Source: Planctomycetaceae bacterium (GTDB lineage Bacteria; Planctomycetota; Planctomycetia; Pirellulales; Lacipirellulaceae). From it: a stretch of DNA of 34,547 bases. The stretch is taken from assembly GCA_002713555.1 (NCBI GenBank), contig PATG01000104.1, forward strand, positions 1 through 34,547, given 5' to 3'. Both the position numbers and the translations under genes were made by a program. Within the stretch, counting starts at the first letter, position 1. Every line of letters begins with the position of its first letter. The notes beneath the pieces were generated by a model that saw only the letters and a program-made list of their open reading frames with translations, was not told the origin of the DNA and did not search any database. Positions 1-7,687 of the stretch are shown here, piece after piece.

Positions 1-920
1 AATAGGGGGACCCAATGGATCAAGTTCAGCCAGGGAACTTTCACGGCAGGAAAGGCGGGCCGGTGGTATTGGGCCAGTAGCCAACGATATTTCGTACGTG
101 ATTTGGCAAGATCCGTGTCGAGCCAGTTGCGTTGATCGCCAGCCAGGCTGGTTTCGGTATTGAGTGTGAGCAAGCGCACCTGGGGGCTCAGGTTGATACC
201 ATAAAAGTTTTTGTCTTCAGGTGGAAAGGCAAAAACCTCATTGAATATCTTTCCGCCATCATGATTGCCACGGGAGGGGATGATTGGTAGGAGTTGCCCA
301 TCGTCGGAGACGGTTAACTCATGGTCTTCCATCCACTGCGACCAAAGTTTCAGTTTTCTGCCGTCATAAACAAAGTCGCCTCCATGGGCTAGTGCCAGGA
401 TGGGCACTCGTTCAGGTTGTTGCGACTCGCGCAATAAGCGTGCCAGCATGCGGTTCATTTTTCTTCGTGCTTCTTGCCCGCTCCGCGAATCGGCGCCGAA
501 CAAGATGGCCACGGGAACATCTTCTGCAGGCGCTGTTAAAAAATAAAACTCAGGCGAAGCCTGGCCATCGCTTTCCATGATGACATGGTATTTGGTGGAT
601 GGCAGCAAGTCTTTCAACTGGGCATGATGAAAAAAGAGCTTCGGATCTTGGGTGGTGTAGGGTGCATTGCGCTGTGCGACGACGGTACGTTGGTCGGTGC
701 TACCGGCTTGACGGATGAAAACACGATGCTCGGATCCGGCGTTTGTTGTATTCCAGCAAAGCGTGGCGGTGGTTGCTGGGTTGGAGTTCCAAACCAGACG
801 CCATTGTTTGGGGTTGGTGTCTGATACCTGGGTATCTGCTTGAGCAATTTGCCCTATCCCCAGGGGGGCAAGCAGAATAGATGTAAACAGAATAGTAGTT
901 GCGAAAAATAACTCTCTCAA
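1..920 (-). CDS. Secreted purple acid phosphatase-like metallophosphoesterase (partial, 3' end outside window)
   Basis: The reading frame is open from the left window edge to about 920, so the C-terminus is missing; about 306 residues are visible. It begins with a signal peptide (hydrophobic run FFATTILFTSILLAPLGI, then AQA). A fibronectin-like purple acid phosphatase N-domain follows (QWRLVWNSNPATTATLCW...; LKDLLPSTKYHV). The calcineurin-like metallophosphatase core shows ILFGADSRSG, AHGGDFVYDG and SRGNHDGG, the expected metal-binding blocks, and then AQYHRPAFP at the position of the family's His block. It probably hydrolyses phosphoesters outside the cytoplasm. Two starts are possible. TTG at 920 has a strong AGAGGGGG ribosome site 6-7 bases upstream and was chosen. 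GTG at 938 overlaps the stop of the upstream gene (GTGA), which would give translational coupling. Either way it forms an operon with the DoxX-like gene. The family call is firm; the substrate is unknown. Confidence 0.85.
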   Translation of the reverse strand, partial: MRELFFATTILFTSILLAPLGIGQIAQADTQVSDTNPKQWRLVWNSNPATTATLCWNTTNAGSEHRVFIRQAGSTDQRTVVAQRNAPYTTQDPKLFFHHAQLKDLLPSTKYHVIMESDGQASPEFYFLTAPAEDVPVAILFGADSRSGQEARRKMNRMLARLLRESQQPERVPILALAHGGDFVYDGRKLKLWSQWMEDHELTVSDDGQLLPIIPSRGNHDGGKIFNEVFAFPPEDKNFYGINLSPQVRLLTLNTETSLAGDQRNWLDTDLAKSRTKYRWLLAQYHRPAFPAVKVPWLNLIHWVPL

Positions 921-934
921 CGAACGCCCCCTCT

Positions 935-1819
935 TCACCAAGTTATATAGGCTTCTGATTTTTCTTGCCGGCATTGTAGCAGATGCAAGTAGAGGAACAC
1001 AATCAGAGGAAGTGTCATGTGGGGGACTCGTACTAGACCCATATGCCAGAAAGATATCCCCCAGACAAAGATGCGGCTGATTGCAGTGAGGGCACCCCAT
1101 AGGGCCATCAAGCCAAGTACCCAACGCGATTTTGTGGTGACACATAAAATCGCTAGTAAGATGTCGACTGCACCTATGAGGGAGAGAATATGCTCTGCAT
1201 TTGTTTGTGGGAGATTTACCCCCAAAATATTCGAGCTTGCGCCAATAAGCAGATCAATAAAATGTGGATTGAGTTGCCAGGATTCTATGCCATGAGCCAA
1301 AAAGGTAATTGCAATAGCCCAGCGCAGAAGAGTCATTGCACAGAAAGTCCTTTTTTCACTAAGGGGACGAGGCGTACGCCATGGGTCGAGCAACAGGAGA
1401 CCCAGAGGGGCGGCAATCCGCGCAGACTGCGTCAGAAACGGAAAAAGTGTTACCCACTCGGCAGGCAGTAAGTCTGCTGAGAGTGGAAATCCATCGGCAT
1501 TTTGCCACATGGCAATCGCTAGGACGAGTTGTAATAGTACGAGGGGGCCTAGGACCGCAGCACAAGGACGGAATAGGACACAAACGCCTGATAAGAGTGC
1601 CAGCCAGCCAAGCGTTTGCTGCAGGATCAAAGCGTTCGCTTCGTTCCAATGGAGGCCGCCAATATCGGCCGGATTGATAATCCAGTGCAGTAGAGGTGTT
1701 TCTCCAGACTGTGACAACCATCCCCAGTTGCCAAGGCACTGCAGAGCTACCGTGAGACGCAGTGATCCCAGGATTGCCAGCCAGAGAGGGGCTGTTTCTA
1801 AACCATTTGATGATTTCAT
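935..1819 (-). CDS. DoxX-like multi-pass membrane protein
   Basis: This 294-residue, strongly hydrophobic protein has about seven predicted membrane segments, for example around residues 14-30, 68-105, 138-147, 163-180, 209-225 and 231-285. The pattern LLRWAIAITFLAHGIESW in the middle resembles DoxX/DoxD-type membrane proteins, so the call is by fold-level resemblance only. No catalytic motif is evident. It is the first gene of a two-gene unit; its TGA stop overlaps the alternative GTG start of the downstream phosphoesterase by four bases. No clear ribosome site precedes the ATG at 1819, which is common in this genome. The biochemical role is unknown. The association with a secreted phosphatase suggests an envelope function, which is inference. 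Confidence 0.7.
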   Translation of the reverse strand: MKSSNGLETAPLWLAILGSLRLTVALQCLGNWGWLSQSGETPLLHWIINPADIGGLHWNEANALILQQTLGWLALLSGVCVLFRPCAAVLGPLVLLQLVLAIAMWQNADGFPLSADLLPAEWVTLFPFLTQSARIAAPLGLLLLDPWRTPRPLSEKRTFCAMTLLRWAIAITFLAHGIESWQLNPHFIDLLIGASSNILGVNLPQTNAEHILSLIGAVDILLAILCVTTKSRWVLGLMALWGALTAISRIFVWGISFWHMGLVRVPHMTLPLIVFLYLHLLQCRQEKSEAYITW

Positions 1820-2464
1820 GGGGACATTTTATTCGTTCATCTGCGGGCCCCCCCCTAACGAGAAAGATGAGGGTTCGTCAACCAGCGATGAGAACAATTT
1901 TTAAAACCCGATTGTAGCCAGCAGAAGGATTGATGGGAGTTCAAAAATACTTGAGGTGAGAGGATTTTATTCCTGACAGGGTCCTTTTCTAGGGGAATTA
2001 AGATCCGTGTTGTATCAGCCGTACCATCACGTTTCTCAGGGAGGGACTCAGGCTGACGTAGCAAAACAGACAAGGTATGCGGGCCAACGTTTTTGTATCT
2101 GGTGGGACACGCCATGGGCCTGTGCCAAAGTCCGTGGCGGATCAGAGGTCGTGGCCGTAGTCACATGCAGTCGTTACTCGTAGGGCCACGCTTAGGGGAC
2201 AACGTGGTGAATAGAACACCTGTTCCGATTGTGCCGTGGATGCAGATTGAGGCCTGGCAATCCGATTGCACGGCAGGTGGTGCCCGTACGTAGGGAAAAA
2301 TGAGACAAAAAAACAACACTTTGTTTGCGTCGTGCAACATTGTGGGCAATGCTTGCTTGGATAGATATCTATCCGCCTGTTGCCAACCCACTCTCGGTCC
2401 GCCACGGACTTTGGCACAGGCCCATCCTACCTGTGGAGTGTCCTAGAGCAGAGGACTCGAAGCT
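1820..2464. other. 645-bp gene-poor spacer
   Basis: No convincing gene was found on either strand. Several open frames of 60-90 codons exist, but they have low-complexity or incoherent sequence and overlap one another. The right half is occupied by the inverted-repeat-bounded segment at 2114-2425. The 5' signals for the DoxX-like gene (leftward) and the small lipoprotein (rightward) must lie here, but no confident promoter was recognised. Confidence 0.6.
2114..2425. repeat. 312-bp segment bounded by perfect 28-bp inverted repeats
   Basis: Bases 2114-2141 (starting ATGGGCCTGTGCC) are the exact reverse complement of 2398-2425 (ending GGCACAGGCCCAT). The match is 28 of 28 and stops on both sides. 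The 256 bases between hold no credible gene. A 16-bp perfect palindrome, GGATAGATATCTATCC, lies inside the right arm at 2359-2374. The flanks show at most a 2-base shared CC, so a target duplication is not demonstrable. It could be a MITE-like element, a relic of two inverted copies of one repeat, or a site for inversion. Confidence 0.7.
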
Positions 2465-2743
2465 ATGAAAAACACATGTATAACATTGGCTATGGCAGTC
2501 TTGATTACGAGTGCAATTGGTTGCGGTTGCTACCGCAAACACTTTGCTGCCAAGCCCGTAACAGCGCCCGTCTACACAAGATGTGTACCCACATGTGCAC
2601 CAAGTTGCAATACCTGCAACCCATGTGGTGCGAGTGGTGGAGAGGTTACCTACGGCTATGGAGGAACTTCCAGCACCACTTATATGCCTGCAACATCAGG
2701 CGATACCCTCCCCATGATGGCACCCGGGGGAAGTGGCAGTTAG
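2465..2743 (+). CDS. Small Cys-rich lipoprotein, hypothetical
   Basis: This 92-residue product begins with MKNTCITLAMAVLITSAIGC, a signal peptide ending in a lipobox-like AIGC, so Cys20 could be lipidated. The mature part is short and rich in Cys, Pro, Gly, Thr and Ser (CVPTCAPSCNTCNPCG, then YGYGGTSSTTY). It ends in low-complexity Gly/Ser. No domain is recognised. Small secreted Cys-rich proteins like this are common in planctomycetes and may be envelope components; that role is inference. An imperfect transcription terminator hairpin follows at 2751-2765. Confidence 0.7.
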   Translation: MKNTCITLAMAVLITSAIGCGCYRKHFAAKPVTAPVYTRCVPTCAPSCNTCNPCGASGGEVTYGYGGTSSTTYMPATSGDTLPMMAPGGSGS

Positions 2744-2750
2744 GGTCTCT

Positions 2751-2765
2751 AAGCCGAGTCGGCTT
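2751..2765 (+). terminator. Putative hairpin terminator after the Cys-rich lipoprotein gene
   Basis: AAGCCGAGTCGGCTT forms a 6-bp stem (AAGCCG/CGGCTT) with a 3-base loop, 8 bases after the stop codon. The following bases are T-rich but not a clean T run (TCGTGCTTTGTTATTT). It could instead be part of the structured region that continues to about 2950. Confidence 0.4.
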
Positions 2766-2786
2766 TCGTGCTTTGTTATTTGAGTC

Positions 2787-2950
2787 TTGATGGGTGGCTG
2801 CGAGACCTAACGGAGAAAATCCGGCAAACGGGATCGTAGCAACCCATCAAAGTGAGGCTTGACCAGAGACGAGCTCGGTACGAGCCTGCTGAGGCCTAGT
2901 GCCGAGTTGCGCACATGGGCGGTCGTGGAAACAAGAAGAAAGCACGACTG
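2787..2950. ncRNA. Candidate structured RNA, family not identified
   Basis: TTGATGGGT at 2787-2795 pairs perfectly with ACCCATCAA at 2842-2850. Inside it, GCT and CGA pair with TCG and AGC, and CGGAGAAAATCCG makes an internal hairpin. Two further hairpins follow: GCTCG-GTA-CGAGC (about 2873-2885) and GTCGTG...CACGAC (about 2922-2948). No gene overlaps this stretch; it lies between the lipoprotein stop and the 3' end of lepA. It does not match any RNA consensus I could recall (SRP, 6S, RNase P, tmRNA, common riboswitches). The strand is undecided: it could be a small RNA or part of the lepA 3' UTR. Confidence 0.35.
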
Positions 2951-2995
2951 TGGAACGCTCATAGTCTTAGCCGTTCTCCCCAGGCTGGCCAGATG

Positions 2996-4810
2996 CTATT
3001 TCCTTTTGTCTTCCTCACCCGTCTCAAGAACGGCGAGGAAGGCCTTTTGGGGGATATCGACAGAGCCTATAGATTTCATGCGCTTTTTACCCGCCTTTTG
3101 TTTCTCCCATAGTTTACGTTTGCGAGAAATATCGCCGCCATAACACTTGGCGGTGACATTTTTGCGCATAGCACTAATGGTCTCGCGGGCTATTATTCGA
3201 GTGCCAATTCCTGCCTGCAAAGCAACCTCAAACATATGGCGCGGGATTTCTTTTTTGAGTTTCTTGATCACTGCGCGGCCCCGGGATTCGGCGTCCCGTT
3301 TGTCGCAGACAATAGACAGGGCATCAATGCGATCATTTTTAACCAGAATATCCATGCGTACTAATTGACCCGACTCGTAGCCCAAAAGTTCGTAGTCCAT
3401 GGTTCCATAGCCGCGCGTGACCGTTTTCAGTTTGTCATGCATGTCGTAAATGATTTCGGCGAGCGCCAACTCATAGACGATCATTGCTCGGGTGGGTGAT
3501 AGGTACTCGGTGCGCACATAGATGCCACGGCGATCGGTGCAAAGTTTCATGATACCGCCGATGTACTCAGTCGGTACAACAAAGTTGGCCCGCACAATAG
3601 GTTGCCGGAATTCCTCAATTTCGCCACCATCCGGGACGTCTTTAGGAGTATGTATTTCCAGGACTTCACCACGTTTGGTAACAACCTCATACGTCACATT
3701 GGGTGCGGTTTGTACAAGATCGATGTTGGCTTCCTGCTCCAAACGTTGTTGCACGATTTCCATATGCAACAGCCCCAAAAAACCACAGCGGAAACCGAAT
3801 CCCAAGGCGTCGCTCGTTTCGGGTTGAAATTCAAAACTTGGGTCGTTGATCGCAAGTTTTTCAAGGGCATCACGCAACTGTTTGAAATCTTGCCCATCTG
3901 ACGGATAGAGACCACAGAAAACCATGCGTTTTGGCTCTTCGTAGCCAGTGAGTACTTCGGCTGGGTTCTCTCCAGCAATGCTGATTGTGTCACCAACATG
4001 GACATGGCCCAAGGACTTAATATTACAAATGAGATAGCCCACCTGCCCGGCGGTCAACTTATCTGTGGGAACGCGTAAGGGTTCAAAATGCCCCAATTCA
4101 ACCACATCGTGTGTCGTGCCCTGCTGCAGAAACTTGATTTTCTGCCCCTTCTTCACGATGCCATTCATGATTCGCACATAGGTGATGGCTCCACGGAATT
4201 CATCGTAGTGCGCATCGAAAACCATGGCCTGCAATGTGGCATGCGGATCTCCCGTTGGTGCGGGTACACGATTTATGATCGCCTCCAGTACTTCAACGCA
4301 TCCTTCGCCCGTTTTTGCACTACAGCCCAGTACTTCTTCTCCGTCAACACCTAGTGTCTGTTCCATTTCAATGCGAACTTCGTCAGGCCGTGCATGGACC
4401 AGATCAACCTTATTCATTAGGGGTACCACTGCCAGATCGTGTTCGATGGCTGCATAAGCATTGGCAACAGTTTGTGCTTCGACTCCTTGAAATGCATCGA
4501 CTAATAGAACGGCACCTTCACAACAAGCCAAAGAGCGAGAAACTTCGTATTGAAAATCAACGTGCCCAGGTGTGTCAATCAAATTCAGCTCGTAAGTATT
4601 CCCCTGGTATTCGTAATGCATTGTTACTGCGCGAGCCTTGATCGTGATACCACGTTGGCGCTCGAGATCCATGTCATCAAGCAGTTGCTGTTTCATTTCA
4701 CGCTCACTGACGGTACCTGTCCGCTCCATGAGGCGATCGGCCAAGGTGCTTTTACCGTGGTCGATATGAGCGACGATTGAGAAGTTGCGAATGTATTTAG
4801 GTTGGGTCAT
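2996..4810 (-). CDS. lepA: Elongation factor 4 (LepA), ribosome back-translocating GTPase
   Basis: This 604-residue protein is full length for the family (about 600). It begins MTQPKYIRNFSIVAHIDHGK, with the P-loop AHIDHGKST at 14-22. RGITIKA (switch I), DTPGH and NKVDL, the remaining GTPase motifs, follow. Domain II, the EF-G-like domains and the LepA C-terminal domain (ISRKRKLWEKQKAGKKRMK) are all present. EF-4 binds stalled or mistranslocated ribosomes in a GTP-dependent way. The only start consistent with homologues is ATG at 4810. It lies downstream of the glucokinase gene on the same strand, separated by 112 bases that contain a hairpin, so co-transcription is uncertain. Confidence 0.97.
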   Translation of the reverse strand: MTQPKYIRNFSIVAHIDHGKSTLADRLMERTGTVSEREMKQQLLDDMDLERQRGITIKARAVTMHYEYQGNTYELNLIDTPGHVDFQYEVSRSLACCEGAVLLVDAFQGVEAQTVANAYAAIEHDLAVVPLMNKVDLVHARPDEVRIEMEQTLGVDGEEVLGCSAKTGEGCVEVLEAIINRVPAPTGDPHATLQAMVFDAHYDEFRGAITYVRIMNGIVKKGQKIKFLQQGTTHDVVELGHFEPLRVPTDKLTAGQVGYLICNIKSLGHVHVGDTISIAGENPAEVLTGYEEPKRMVFCGLYPSDGQDFKQLRDALEKLAINDPSFEFQPETSDALGFGFRCGFLGLLHMEIVQQRLEQEANIDLVQTAPNVTYEVVTKRGEVLEIHTPKDVPDGGEIEEFRQPIVRANFVVPTEYIGGIMKLCTDRRGIYVRTEYLSPTRAMIVYELALAEIIYDMHDKLKTVTRGYGTMDYELLGYESGQLVRMDILVKNDRIDALSIVCDKRDAESRGRAVIKKLKKEIPRHMFEVALQAGIGTRIIARETISAMRKNVTAKCYGGDISRKRKLWEKQKAGKKRMKSIGSVDIPQKAFLAVLETGEEDKRK

Positions 4811-4889
4811 AAAAGATTAGCTGCAGGTGGGGATGGGTAGAACGCGGGTGCTTTGGTGAATCGTGGAAAAATCCTTAGCATTCTAAAGG

Positions 4890-4909
4890 GATACATTGTT
4901 CGATGTATC
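4890..4909. terminator. Hairpin between glk and lepA
   Basis: GATACAT-TGTTCG-ATGTATC is a perfect 7-bp stem with a 6-base loop, located 13-33 bases past the glucokinase stop. In the direction of transcription it is followed by CCCTTTAGAAT, only weakly T-rich. It may attenuate or terminate glk transcription ahead of lepA, or act as a protein site. The TAGAAT just after it could be a -10 element for lepA. Confidence 0.35.
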
Positions 4910-4922
4910 TGCGTTGAACAGG

Positions 4923-5927
4923 CTATTTGAGCAAAGCATGGTGCTCCACACGGGCCAAACCTGCAGCACCCATGTAGCCGGCATCGCCGCCTAGTTGGGC
5001 GAAATCGATTTGGAGCGTATCGTGTAAATTTGGTAGCAGGCGGGGTCGTAATTCATCGCGAATTTTTTGCAAGAATGCTTCGCCCAGGGGATGGCCAGCA
5101 CCGCCAAAAGTCATCGCACCACCTAGCACCACACAGCCGGGATCAATCGTATGGATCAGGTTCACCAGGCCCAGGGCCAGATAACGGGCTGTCTCCAGGA
5201 TGATTTCTAGTGCGAATGCGTCTCCTGCTTCAGCTGCCTGGGTGAGAGCAAGAGGTGTCAGCGAATCTTCTTTCGATAATCGGCTATGACGTCCATCACG
5301 AAGGCCTTCTTGTGCTCGCCGCACAACTCCATAAGATCCGCAGAATGCTTCGAGAGATCCTCTTTTATTGAGTGAATCAAGTGGGGCGTCGTCTTGCAAA
5401 TCGATGAGGATGTGTCCACATTCACCGCCGTTGCCATGGGCGCCTTCCAAGAGCATATCACCGACAATAATTCCGCCGCCAATTCCCGTGCCTAGAGTGA
5501 GCAATACCATGCTCGGGTAGGCAGTGCCTGCACCTTGCCAGTATTCACCGAATGCGGCGGCATTCGCATCGTTGGCGTAGCGTACGGGTAGACCGATCGC
5601 GTCAGAAATTCGCTGACGAATTGGAAAGTTATGCCATTCGGGCAAGTTTCCGGGAGTGAGCAGGATACCTTGTTCGAGATCCAAAGGTCCGGGTGTGGCC
5701 AATCCAATACGGGCTACATCACTAGTACCAGCCCCCAAGTTTTGCAATTGTTGAAACAAGGCTGCAGAAACACGCTGCACCGCGTCATCGGGCCCAAGAT
5801 GCGATTCGGTGGGAATCGATCCATAGGCCTGGATGCCCCCCTTGTCATCAACAATGCCAAATTTTACATTCGTTCCGCCCACATCGATGCCGATGAACAG
5901 AGGGTGTTTCACTTCGGGTTGGGTCAT
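4923..5927 (-). CDS. glk: ROK-family glucokinase
   Basis: This 334-residue protein starts from the ATG at 5927; an in-frame GTG at 5954 would add nine residues with no homology support. The ATP-binding block GIDVGGTNVKFG is near residue 13, the sugar-site ANDANAAAFGE block follows, and GTGIGGGIIV and the ROK His in GGECGHILI are present. The C-terminal VVLGGAM block is also there. The protein probably phosphorylates glucose at O6 with ATP in the cytosol. The usual zinc-binding CxCGxxGCxE motif is replaced by LDSLNKRGSLE, so the structural zinc is probably lost. A good sigma70-type promoter lies upstream at 6013-6041. Another ROK sugar kinase specificity cannot be excluded. Confidence 0.88.
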   Translation of the reverse strand: MTQPEVKHPLFIGIDVGGTNVKFGIVDDKGGIQAYGSIPTESHLGPDDAVQRVSAALFQQLQNLGAGTSDVARIGLATPGPLDLEQGILLTPGNLPEWHNFPIRQRISDAIGLPVRYANDANAAAFGEYWQGAGTAYPSMVLLTLGTGIGGGIIVGDMLLEGAHGNGGECGHILIDLQDDAPLDSLNKRGSLEAFCGSYGVVRRAQEGLRDGRHSRLSKEDSLTPLALTQAAEAGDAFALEIILETARYLALGLVNLIHTIDPGCVVLGGAMTFGGAGHPLGEAFLQKIRDELRPRLLPNLHDTLQIDFAQLGGDAGYMGAAGLARVEHHALLK

Positions 5928-6012
5928 GATTGATTCTTGTGGGGAGAAAGTCACGCTTGAGGGTATTCACCACGAAATGAGTAGGGCGCATCGTGGGCCT
6001 GGCAAGCCAAAC

Positions 6013-6041
6013 AGTATAGAAGTCGTAATCAGACGCTGCAA
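6013..6041 (-). promoter_or_regulatory. Sigma70-type promoter for glk
   Basis: On the minus strand TTGCAG (6036-6041) and TATACT (6013-6018) are separated by exactly 17 bases. Transcription would start near 6006, giving a leader of about 80 bases before the ATG at 5927. The rest of the spacer 5928-6250 contains no gene. Confidence 0.55.
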
Positions 6042-6250
6042 TTCTTATCGGGGACAACCTTGGCTGGTAGGGAGAGTTTCAAGCCCCGCAGTGTCAGTAA
6101 ACGACCCTTTTCGAAGGAGTTATCAGGACTTTCAATACTTGTGAACCCATTGGAACGATCCCTGCTCGCGGTGTTTTAGCGACTCTGCCAAAATGCAGGC
6201 AGTACACCCATCGAATATCAGACCTTGGTGATTGGGGCCGACCCCGAAAG

Positions 6251-7414
6251 TCAGTTCTGATGGGCTTGCTGCCTGAGAGAATGTGAGGAAATATCCTCAC
6301 GAAATTGCTCTGCTGGGACTTCATCGCAAAGTATTCGTAAATTGTCGGGTAGTGGCAGATCACTTAGTACTTGGAACCGACCTTCAATGCATCGGCCAAA
6401 CACGAGAAACCTGCAGCCCTGGTTCGAAATTTGCTCGATAGCCGTATCGTAGTCAGTCTGATTTTCGGGGTAATAACGAAGGTTGGCAATCCGCAGCATC
6501 GTATCGGCACCTACGACAAAAGTGGTACCTGGTAGCAATTCTGATTTCGATCGAAAAGTGGGAGCATTCGTGATCAGGAGTACCGCCTCATGATCAATCG
6601 CTTGCAATAAGTCGTACCGTCGCTTCAACTCATAGTAGTCCAAAGGTGGCTTGTCGACGTTGGTGATCGAAAGTTCGTACGCAACGGGCTGGCCGGTGAT
6701 TTGAGACGCCACTTCCGCAATCCGAAGATGGCCCTGGTGGGGAGGATTGAAAGATCCAGGAAATAGAGCTTTTGGCAATGACGATGTGGGGGAGGGGAGG
6801 GTAGCGAACTTTTGCTGTCCTAAATACAGTTCAGTCCAGGAAGGTTTTGCTTGCTGTAAACAGAATTCAATGTGTTCGTTATCTTCAAGTTGTTCGTTCA
6901 GTGTCTGTTCGGCTGGGTAGGTATTGATTCCACACGCCTTTCCCAACATGACGATAGACAGTTTTGCAGCAAGCCATTCTTCTTTTTTGCGGTCGCGCTT
7001 TTTCGAGGTCAAAATCAAGGTGCTCGATGCGGTAGATGTTGCCGTCTGTACGGCCACGTGAATCCGATGCGTTCCCCGTTTGGGGCGGTTGCTGGCCAAA
7101 CTCGCAGTAGTTCCCATCCCAACCAGCAACAACGGATCATCCGTGTCAGAAAATTTACGGGCCTGCAACCAGGCCCGCATTGCCATGGCACGGGCTGTGG
7201 TGACGCTGCAGAATTGCTCGGGTGCATTGCCCAGCCAGGCGCTCAACGCCGCAGGTGCATAAGGCACCACAGCCTCCAGTAGCGTTTGTGAAGCGCCGGG
7301 AATCTCTAGAAGCTGACCAATCGCCTTGCTGCCACCTCCTGTGATCGCCATGACAACCTGGTGTTGATTGGCATGTATTGCACGAAGCATTTCGGTCCAA
7401 ACAGTGACACTCAC
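6251..7414 (-). CDS. CinA C-terminal-like / NadD-like nucleotidylyltransferase fusion protein
   Basis: This 387-residue protein has two domains. Residues 1-175 resemble the CinA C-terminal (NMN deamidase) fold: ITGGGSKAIGQLLEIPGAS, then EAVVPYAPAAL and SVTTARAMAMRAW. The position of the catalytic Ser in the family's AESxTGG block appears to be Ala23. Residues 213-387 are a cytidylyltransferase-like domain with the nucleotide-binding GSFNPPHQGH at 220-229, VVGADTMLRI, and the closing ISSHSLR, matching the ISSTxxR motif. The second domain looks intact and is related to nicotinate-nucleotide adenylyltransferases. An NAD-biosynthesis or salvage role is therefore likely but the substrate is unproven. 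The gene is divergent from the acyltransferase at 7688. No ribosome site is obvious at the start. Confidence 0.75.
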   Translation of the reverse strand: MSVTVWTEMLRAIHANQHQVVMAITGGGSKAIGQLLEIPGASQTLLEAVVPYAPAALSAWLGNAPEQFCSVTTARAMAMRAWLQARKFSDTDDPLLLVGMGTTASLASNRPKRGTHRIHVAVQTATSTASSTLILTSKKRDRKKEEWLAAKLSIVMLGKACGINTYPAEQTLNEQLEDNEHIEFCLQQAKPSWTELYLGQQKFATLPSPTSSLPKALFPGSFNPPHQGHLRIAEVASQITGQPVAYELSITNVDKPPLDYYELKRRYDLLQAIDHEAVLLITNAPTFRSKSELLPGTTFVVGADTMLRIANLRYYPENQTDYDTAIEQISNQGCRFLVFGRCIEGRFQVLSDLPLPDNLRILCDEVPAEQFREDISSHSLRQQAHQN

Positions 7415-7453
7415 TCGAGATAGTCCTCTTTGGTTCTTGGAGTTGCAGCCCCA

Positions 7454-7623
7454 GGATTTCTATACGAAAGTAGCCCCGGATTTCTATACAAAGTAGACTG
7501 TTGCCATTTGGCCTCATGTTGACCAAAGGCAACATCAGTATGGCTGCCAAAAGTGACCCTCTCAACCACGGAGGGAACTTGCCAGGCCAGTCATTTCTAT
7601 ATGCATCCTAGCATTTCTAGACG
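7454..7623. promoter_or_regulatory. Four copies of an ATTTCTA motif in a divergent promoter region
   Basis: The sequence GGATTTCTATAC occurs at 7454-7465 and again at 7478-7489, each followed by a near-identical (G)AAAGTAG tail. CATTTCTATA is at 7592-7601 and CATTTCTAGA at 7612-7621. All are direct repeats on the + strand, spaced 24 and 20 bases within each pair. They lie between two divergently oriented genes, so they may be regulator sites or a degenerating tandem repeat. Confidence 0.4.
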
Positions 7624-7687
7624 GGTAAACAATATTTGGCATGTGGCTTGCGTCTCTGGTAGATCAACATTCTTGTGGGATCTATCA

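Noticed and set aside
284..847. Open frames on both strands over the phosphoesterase gene
   Set aside because: They are out-of-frame shadows; the minus-strand frame with metallophosphatase motifs explains the region.
1855..2115. 86-codon minus-strand frame in the spacer
   Set aside because: It has no recognisable domain and no ribosome site, and it ends inside the inverted repeat; not supported as a gene.
2093..2417. Frames crossing the 312-bp inverted-repeat segment, considered as a transposase remnant
   Set aside because: No transposase motif is seen in any frame, and the frames on the two strands are equally incoherent.
2787..2850. Possible riboswitch, SRP RNA, 6S RNA or RNase P RNA
   Set aside because: None of the conserved sequence blocks of these families is present, so it is kept only as an unidentified structured candidate.
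7553..7687. Upstream extension of the acyltransferase frame
   Set aside because: The added residues have no family similarity and contain the ATTTCTA repeats; the ATG at 7688 is the better start.
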